Assembly: GCA_032622095.1 (NCBI GenBank)
Contig: CP136062.1
Coordinates: 129,783,282-129,847,281, forward strand
Direction of reading: 5' to 3'
Source: Siphonodentalium dalli
Lineage: Eukaryota; Mollusca; Scaphopoda; Gadilida; Siphonodentaliidae
DNA: 64,000 bases
The translations under genes were made by a program, and so were the position numbers. Below, piece by piece: positions 58,901-64,000 of the stretch. The first letter of the stretch is position 1. Each line of letters opens with the position of its first letter. Under the pieces are notes generated by a model. That model was given only the letters and a program-made list of their open reading frames with translations, did no database searches and was not told where the DNA came from.

Positions 58901-61900
58901 AGCAACAATTATAGAGATCTTTTTGAGAAAACGCTTTGGACAATCCATATGATAATGAATGGAAATGATTTAACATACAATAAATATTATTCCGAATTGT
59001 TTCTGACTATTGAAACGAAAATATTTATAATTTTGTTATTGGTATTGTCACTTTAAATATTTTCCGTTTCTAGAAACGGAAAATATTTAAAGTGACAATA
59101 CCAATAACAAAATTATAAATATTTTCGTTTCAATACTAGCAGTCAGAAGCAATTAGGATTACCTTTTCCCCAACATTTGTTTCAAATTTTTTCAACATTT
59201 TCCGACTTTTTTTTCAACATTTCCCAACCTTTTATTAAACACTTTTTAAACATGTTCCCAACTTTTTTCAATTTTTGTTCCACATTTTCTCAACTTTTTA
59301 AAAATTTGTTTCAACCTTTTCAAACATTTTTCAACATTTTCCAGCACTTTCCCAACATTTTTCCAACTTGTTTCGAACCATTTTTCAACATTTCCCAACT
59401 TTAATAAAAAAAGACTTTGTTCAACATTTCCCAACTTTAATAAAAAAAAACTTTTTTCAACATTTTACCAACATTTTCTCAACTTTGTTTCCCAACAATT
59501 TCCAAACTTTTTTCAACATTTTCTCAATTTTTGTCCAACATTTTTCCATATTTTTTTCAACTTTTCCAATTTTTTTTTCTATATTTGCAAACTTTTTAAA
59601 AACTTTGTTTCAACCTTTTTTCTAATCCGAGATTCCACTGACTGTCAGAGTGACATGACATACGTGTGTTTGTGAAGAAATTTTCCCAATGATACGACAG
59701 TCATTATTTTGTTGAAAAATAAAGCATGCTTCATTAATTCTCATCATAATTAAACTAATGTCAAAGATAACAGGAATATTAATAGTCATTTTGACATAAA
59801 CAGTAAAAAAAACAGTGCAATATTACTCAGTTGGCAATACTTTTAATACAGTTGTTGTGGGTTTTTCCGGCGACTTCATAAATATTGCTTAGGCTTAAAG
59901 GGGCATTCTATCTTCGACACCAAAAAACAATAATTTTGGTATATACGACGGGTCAGAGTCTTCCATAATTACCCAAATATGATCGGTTAATGTTTTGTTT
60001 ATAAATTCCAAATAAGTACATATAGGACTTATTTGAAAGTTTGTTTACCTTTTCCACTTTCAAACAGTTGAAAGTGGAAAAGGTATATACCAAAATTATT
60101 AGTTTTTGTCACTGAATTGATTGTAGAAAAAAAGTTTTTTTGTGTCGAAGATAGAATGCCCCTTTAACAAAATAATAGAGCTCTTTGTTTCCCTGACGGA
60201 CTGGAAAAAAATAGGGTAGGTCGGTCGGCAAAACTTTTTTTTTTATTCTTTTTTTTTTAGGACGAAATTAATTGTTTTTTAAAGGTGATATTAGACATAA
60301 TGAATGCCATGGGATAGGGTCACATAGAGACACCTCCCATATACTCCAATGGAATGTTTTTTTTGGGTTTCCACACCTCTCGAAGTGTGGGTCGTTTTAC
60401 GGAAACATATTAAAACTTTTAATAAAACAAATAAGCCACATTGAAAGACACACCCTTTCCCGACAATTCAATACCAATTATATGATTGAGTGATCAGAAT
60501 TAATAAAATTATAGACCATTTGCAGAGGTAAACGATAAGAATTCTTATTTGTTTACATCATATCGCATCACGTCATTGGTATACTTTAGCACACATAATC
60601 TGACGTCATCAATATTTATGAAGTCGCCTGAAAAACCCACAACAACTGCATTAAAGGTATTGCCAAATGAGTAATATTGCACCGTTTGTCTTACTGTTTA
60701 TGTCAAAATGATTATTAATATCCCTGTTATCTTTGTCATTGGTTTAATTATTATGATAACTAATGGAACATGCTTTATTTGTCAACAAAACAATGACGGT
60801 CGTGTCATTGAGAACATTTCTTCACAAACACACGTATGTCACTCTGACTGTCTATAGACAGTCATTGGATTCTCGGACTAAAGAAACTCGGACTACCTTT
60901 TCCTAATCCGAATTGCTTCTGACTATTGAAACGAAAATATTTATTATTTTTGTATTGGTATTTATATAGCAACAATTCTAGAAATCGTTTTAGAGAAAAC
61001 TCTTTGGACAATCAATCATATGATTGGAACATTGACTTGACATACAATAAATTATCAGTCTTGGTGAACGACTACTCAATATTTAGTAAAAATAAGCTAT
61101 TTTCATCGGGTGCGTGGAAGCCTGTGAATCTGAGAGATTGTCTACACTTCAATTTCCTTCCACACAAGCTACAAGTCGCATTTATCACCCAATATCATCA
61201 CAAAATTTCACATTGTAAACATATATAACCATCAAGTCACAAAATATGTCAAGCTCTAAAAGTCTAGTTTTGATGTGGTCTATGCAAAGGAAAATACATT
61301 TTACTTCATTAGTTCTTACCTGTAACACTAATTGTGTCTTTGTGGCTAAGTATTTTCTGGAGTTGCTTTCTCCCATACCAAACTGGGGCTTTGAATTCCG
61401 AGAAGGGCCAACCTCTCACACTGACGTTCTTCTCCATCATTTTGGAGAAGGGGAAGCGCTTTAGGGGCTTTTCTTGTCCGGTCCCACCAAGAGCAATAGC
61501 TGAACAGGAATAAATTTAATTTGTATATAAGTAACAAATGTTTGTCTGTTTGATTTTTAGCTTAACTTGACTGGTCAGGTAAAGCTATTGCCATGGCGCG
61601 TTGTCCGGCGTCTGTCCGTCTGTCTGTCCGCCCGTCCGTCCTAACCTATCGCGCGGGCTACAGCCCGCACCGCTTCATCGATCATCACATAAATCCTATC
61701 GCGCAGGCTACAGGTCGTACCATTTGTCCGATCAGGTTGAAATTTTTCATGAATGATGACATTGACATGTAGATGGGAATGAGTGATTTTGGGGTCATTC
61801 GGAAAAACAAGATGGCCGCCGTCGGCCATTTTGTTTTTTCAACTTCTATTTTTATGGTTTCCGGTTGATAACTTGAATTTGAATTATTGTTTTGTAAAAG

Positions 61901-62768
61901 CCGTTTTTTTGTGGCTTTCATATATCAAAATACAGGTCCAGGTCAAATTTCGTTTTAATCCGATAATTTTTGTAAAAGTTATGGTCATTTTTCGACTTGG
62001 AAAATTCAGTTTTTATTCTATTTTTTTCTGGTTTTCTGATGATAACTTGATTTTGGATAATTTTTTTGCAAAACCCGTTTTTTTGGGAATTTCATATCGT
62101 CGGTGGGCATCCAAAAGGATGTACCTGTAGTGCTTTTATCACTACAGGTACGTCCTTTTAGATGCCCACCGACGGTATTTCGGTGTAGCCACATGAAGGC
62201 TCCCGAACTACTTAAGTAAGAACTGCATTCAGGATTTTCCGTAAGATATTTTGTGTTCAGTCTCAGTCACCAGTTTGCAACGAATCAAAGAAGCACATGT
62301 TCACATCTGTCAGGGTATGTTAACGTATAAGTTGTATTGTATCTTACATATATCACGCACAAAAACAATCAAATATCATAGTTTTCAAAGCAACCTAAAA
62401 CAAATAAAATATTCAAAAACGAAACAACTATTTTGTGCCAAATTTCAATAAAATCTGATAAATACCGTTCGAGGAACGGTGGTTATACATACAAAGCTGT
62501 AATTTGGACACACATTGTGTCTCCAGCTCCAATAAGCCACCTTGGTAAATTTCAATAAAATGTGATAAATACTTTTCGAAATATTACACATTATGTTAAG
62601 GGGAGACTTTCTTTTTTTGAGGTGTTAATATTGATACTCACTATATTTCATGTGCATCATTTGCCTTACTTTCCCACAAAGCGGCACCTTTCTGTGCTCT
62701 CCCTTTACAACGTTCGGTTCGGGATCCTTCCCTGGAATATGAGATGTTGTTTTACAGATTTATAATAC

Positions 62769-62823
<55 letters not shown>

Positions 62824-64000
62824 ATATATCTCAGGGTTTCCGCTGGGGGAAAATAAATACGTCCGGTACTGTAGGACCTAGGATCTTGTGGGCGACCATG
62901 ATTCGTTCAGTGGGAGGAAAATGTTGAATCTGGGCATTTTGTGTACAATTGAAGTATAAATATAATTTTTGGGGGTTGTAACAGGTTGTAAATATAATCG
63001 TACAAATCTGGATCGCAAACATGAATGTTTAATATGACATGGATATGGTCCTGATTCTATTATGACGAACATATCTAAAATCTATTAATATTTCTTTCAA
63101 CAAAGACTGTTTTTTTTAAATAATTGCCTTGAAATGCCTTCATTAAGTGATTTGGGGACTTTAATTAACAGAATATCCTAACCCACTTACCATGTACATG
63201 ACGGTACATTTCCATCCTGAACATTGTTTTGTTCAAATGTGGCAACAGGATATCGCTACCACCAACATCGCAGCGATCGTCCTCGACGAATATCACCCCT
63301 GTTTTGATGTCTGTCCTTTTTTCAAGGTCATTCACCTGTAGATTATGAAGGTCAATTAGAATACATGCATCATAATGTATTTATTATTACCAGAGTCCAT
63401 TTTTCATCAAGCATGGGAATGCATATGAATCATGTAAATGTACATATATCACCTTAAGAACTATGCTACCCGGAATTTCCAAAATGTTGAGAAAAAAATT
63501 ACAACAAATTTTTTTAATTAAAAATATAATTTAGCCTAAGCAAACTATACATAAACATGATCTAACATCATACCTGGTCATTTTGAATGCTAATACAATG
63601 TAATTCCCCTGAAATATTCATATTCCAGTTTCAAATTCCATGTGCTTACCTCAGAAATGAGAAACAGCAAATTTCAAAGTCAAATTTAGTTCTGGCCCCA
63701 TAACCCTTGTTCACATTATGGTCATTCATACCAGGGTTATGGCTTTTAATTTCAAAATGCATGCGCTATAGGGTTAATCGATTCAATTTTTTGTTTAATG
63801 CAAACAAATATCAATACATGTTGCCAAATTTAACTAATATACGCTATATACAATGCAAAAGTGGCAAAAATATGTCACAAAAAAAGGTGAAACTTGTGAT
63901 ATTTTGAAGGCAGCCTATCATATATTTTACCACATCTCGGATTTTCTCGCCTCCGTTTGCCATGTACTGAGGCCACATACTAACGAAATCAAGATAGATC
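52735..64000 (-). CDS. Multi-exon gene of unknown family with C-terminal Cys4 motif (3' part)
   Basis: Seven minus-strand exons, 63931-64000 (continues off the window), 63191-63335, 62642-62731, 61320-61499, 55537-55587, 54601-54651 and 52735-52928, join with consistent phases to about 260 codons without a stop. Junctions are GT/AG with good donors (GTAAAA, GTAAGT, GTGAGT, GTAAGA, GTAACT, GTAAGA). The N-terminus is outside the window. Recognisable pieces include GVIFVEDDRCDVGGSDILLP, KRFPFSKMMEKNVSVRGWPF and a final C-x2-C-x16-C-x2-C zinc-ribbon-like motif. I cannot name the family. No signal peptide or membrane segment is visible. Introns are filled with TTAA elements and palindromes, yet no exon is disrupted, suggesting a live gene. 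Confidence 0.7.
52929..53113. other. Intron sequence
   Basis: Part of the last intron of the right-hand gene, left of the fold-back element. Confidence 0.5.
53114..54128. mobile_element. 1-kb fold-back element with TTAA flanks
   Basis: Inverted ends begin AGATAGACAACCTGTTCGTG and extend ~55 bp, with TTAA at 53110-53113 and 54129-54132. Inside are two further palindromes: 53172-53439 (arms with CATGGGATAGGCTTCCATCG, spacer ~80 bp that itself folds around TTGCTGCCAGCAA) and 53919-54067 (arms with TTTGTATATCATATTTTATG). A ~20-base poly-C run lies at 53454-53472. No protein is encoded. Confidence 0.85.
54133..54361. mobile_element. AGGGGCATTCT TTAA element, truncated
   Basis: Matches the left part of 59899-60163 (AGGGGCATTCTATCTTCGAC, then TTTGGTATATACGACGGGT and a TTGAAAGTTTGTTTACC hairpin), but the right inverted end is missing. 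Its left TTAA (54129-54132) is the same four bases that end the preceding fold-back element. Confidence 0.75.
54601..54651 (-). CDS. 51-bp internal exon
   Basis: Between acceptor TTTTTACAG and donor GTAAGA it encodes NVVEPATKKADIGHIK with split glycine codons on both sides. Reading through the donor also stays open for ~45 codons to a TGA (including VISVFGEIIHITTYKYPIKV), so retention giving an alternative C-terminus is possible. Confidence 0.55.
55192..55421. mobile_element. AGGGGCATTCT TTAA element, palindromic copy
   Basis: TTAA at 55188-55191 and 55422-55425. Ends are AGGGGCATTCTGAACTC and, inverted, ACTGGCATTCTTGACTC. Most of the 230 bp folds back on itself (AACATTAACCGATCATATTT arm). 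Another single AGGGGCATTCT end, without a partner, is at 54853. Confidence 0.85.
55537..55587 (-). CDS. 51-bp internal exon
   Basis: Acceptor ATATTTCCAG and donor GTAACT flank coding for DRNLLNVLDNIEQQFL in phase with the neighbouring exons. It has the same length and phase as the next exon at 54601. It is small, so chance cannot be excluded. Confidence 0.5.
55588..56648. other. Intron sequence without recognised gene
   Basis: AT-rich. Contains words such as TCCGAGATTCCTCTGACTGT near 56099 that recur at 59625 and 60850, indicating a further dispersed repeat without clear ends. Confidence 0.4.
56649..56992. mobile_element. 344-bp fold-back element
   Basis: Left CCGTAAAACGACCCCGCACC pairs with right GGTGTGGATCGTTTTACGG. 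Arms of ~140 bp carry GAGGAAACTCGGACTA and TAGTCCGAGTTTCCTC. The right half is repeated at 60311-60402. No protein. Confidence 0.85.
56993..58194. other. Intron sequence; homopolymer tracts
   Basis: Contains T/A runs around 58008-58048 and the phrase AATAGGGTCGGTCGG (58067), which returns as a variant at 60210. The frame at 57545-57799 has no domain support. Confidence 0.4.
58195..58990. repeat. Alternating long/short tandem repeat
   Basis: ACATACAATAAATATATRCA starts at 58195, 58464, 58586, 58859 and (shorter) 58973, giving intervals of 269, 122, 273 and 114 bp. That is two rounds of a long-plus-short unit. The long units share CACACTGTCTRGATCCGCTG. A derivative lies at 60960-61050. Confidence 0.85.
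58991..59158. repeat. Near-perfect 168-bp palindrome
   Basis: The inner 122 bp (59011-59132) form an uninterrupted palindrome centred on CCGTTTCTAGAAACGG, with arms TGAAACGAAAATATTTATAA onward. Outer arms (GAATTGTTTCTGACTATTG versus CTAATTGCTTCTGACTG, inverted) extend it with a small indel. A single arm recurs at 60905-60960. Confidence 0.9.
59159..59630. repeat. TTTTTCAACATTTTCCCAAC pyrimidine-rich repeat
   Basis: About 470 bp of irregular ~20-30-bp variants of TTTTTCAACATTTTCCCAAC, strongly T/C-biased on the plus strand. Phe-rich open frames at 59177-59625 are artefacts of this composition. Confidence 0.9.
59899..60163. mobile_element. AGGGGCATTCT TTAA element, complete copy
   Basis: Perfect inverted ends AGGGGCATTCTATCTTCGAC(AC) with TTAA on both sides (59895-59898 and 60164-60167). 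The middle folds at CTTTCAAACAGTTGAAAG. It is the reference copy for 54133 and 55192. Confidence 0.9.
60311..60500. mobile_element. Half of the 56649 fold-back family plus flank
   Basis: Matches 56910-57015 (CACCTCCCATATACTCCAAT, then GTTTTACGGAAACATATTAA) and goes on into sequence shared with 58115-58190 (ACAAATAAGCCA, GACACACCCTTTCCCGACAA). The left arm is missing. Confidence 0.7.
60501..61319. other. Intron sequence with repeat fragments
   Basis: Includes an arm of the 58991 palindrome at 60905 and a piece of the 58195 repeat at 60970-61050. The frame at 60926-61228 is not supported. Confidence 0.5.
61320..61499 (-). CDS. 180-bp internal exon
   Basis: Acceptor TTATTCCTGTTCAG and donor GTAAGAAC. 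Encodes IALGGTGQEKPLKRFPFSKM then MEKNVSVRGWPFSEFKAPVW and YGRKQLQKILSHKDTISVT, phase 1 on both sides. Strong splice sites and an uninterrupted frame make this one of the surest exons. Confidence 0.75.
61586..62097 (+). mobile_element. Diverged HINE-like core repeats
   Basis: Starts with CTGTCCGTCTGTCTGTCCG and has two core-like units with GGTTTCCGGTTGATAACTTG and CTGGTTTTCTGATGATAACT, as in the 4661/30912 family, but without the TACGCCC ends. ATGATGACATTGACATGTAG at 61755 is also found at 54897. Lies in an intron. Confidence 0.6.
62098..62174. repeat. 77-bp hairpin
   Basis: Arms of ~35 bp, CGTCGGTGGGCATCCAAAAG versus CTTTTAGATGCCCACCGACG, with two or three mismatches and a loop of TGCTTTTATCA. 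It closes the right side of the HINE-like segment. Confidence 0.9.
62175..62641. other. Intron sequence without feature
   Basis: No supported coding or repeat structure. Confidence 0.4.
62642..62731 (-). CDS. 90-bp internal exon
   Basis: Acceptor CTCATATTCCAG and donor GTGAGT. Encodes KDPEPNVVKGEHRKVPLCGK then VRQMMHMKY, phase 1 both sides, so it fits its neighbours exactly. Confidence 0.7.
62772..62828. repeat. (TA)n microsatellite
   Basis: About 25 TA units in the intron directly upstream (minus sense) of the 90-bp exon. Confidence 0.95.
62829..63190. other. Intron sequence without feature
   Basis: No supported exon; the overlapping minus frames at 62831-63072 lack splice support. Confidence 0.4.
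63191..63335 (-). CDS. 145-bp internal exon
   Basis: Acceptor ATAATCTACAG and donor GTAAGTGG. Encodes VNDLEKRTDIKTGVIFVEDD then RCDVGGSDILLPHLNKTMFR and MEMYRHVH, entering in phase 0 and leaving one base. Confidence 0.75.
63336..63930. other. Intron sequence without feature
   Basis: AT-rich intron between the two most upstream visible exons. Confidence 0.5.
63931..64000 (-). CDS. Exon running off the window
   Basis: Minus frame IYLDFVSMWPQYMANGGEKI then RDV, ending at donor GTAAAA in phase 0. The 5' side lies beyond 64000. Confidence 0.65.

Noticed and set aside
59177..59625. Phe-rich open frames resembling a membrane protein
   Set aside because: They are direct translations of the TTTTTCAACATTTTCC repeat.
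61100..61228. Plus-strand GAWKPVNLRDC stretch, reminiscent of beta-1,4-galactosyltransferases
   Set aside because: Similarity is limited to a few residues, the family RDR motif is absent and no splice sites support an exon.

Overview
The window looks like a gene-poor, AT-rich, repeat-dense stretch of an invertebrate animal genome. A marine mollusc is my best guess. The reasons are intron-split genes with GT/AG junctions, non-LTR retrotransposon and hAT remnants, and interspersed elements built on ~170-bp core repeats (HINE/pearl-like) of the kind described in bivalves. The species cannot be fixed from sequence alone. I saw no rRNA, tRNA, CRISPR or bacterial operon.

Layout. 1-4060: minisatellites, one exact 78-bp tandem duplication and a broken SGNH-hydrolase gene. 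4661-7330: three interspersed elements. 7605-12650: nested transposons. A composite pair of 0.45-kb TIR elements sits inside a hAT transposase gene (TTGA target duplication), a LINE 3' end follows, a 990-bp TIR element full of CGCAAC motifs interrupts that LINE, and a rearranged LINE ORF1 lies beyond. 12826-17289: a possible 4.5-kb element bounded by CCGACGTCGG palindrome arrays. 20443-38392: three head-to-tail copies of a 4.3-5.8 kb unit that carries an unrecognised set of small reading frames, mostly on the minus strand. Unit A alone holds an extra divergent gene pair between 88-bp direct repeats. Unit C holds two HINE-like insertions and one TTAA insertion, with matching empty sites in units A and B. 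38872-40256: parts of a tyrosine-recombinase-like gene. 42068-51402: HINE-like elements, a second LINE ORF1 pseudogene and a dense cluster of CTAG-ended elements and minisatellites.

The clearest intact gene runs leftward from beyond the right edge to 52735. Seven exons have matching splice phases, a C-terminal Cys4 zinc-ribbon-like motif and an AATAAA 24 bp past the stop. Its introns are loaded with TTAA-targeted fold-back elements and long palindromes. I do not recognise the protein family.

Most short open frames elsewhere are by-products of repeats. The most novel material is the 18-kb tandem locus at 20.4-38.4 kb, the right-hand gene, and several nested elements whose insertion history can be read directly from empty sites.
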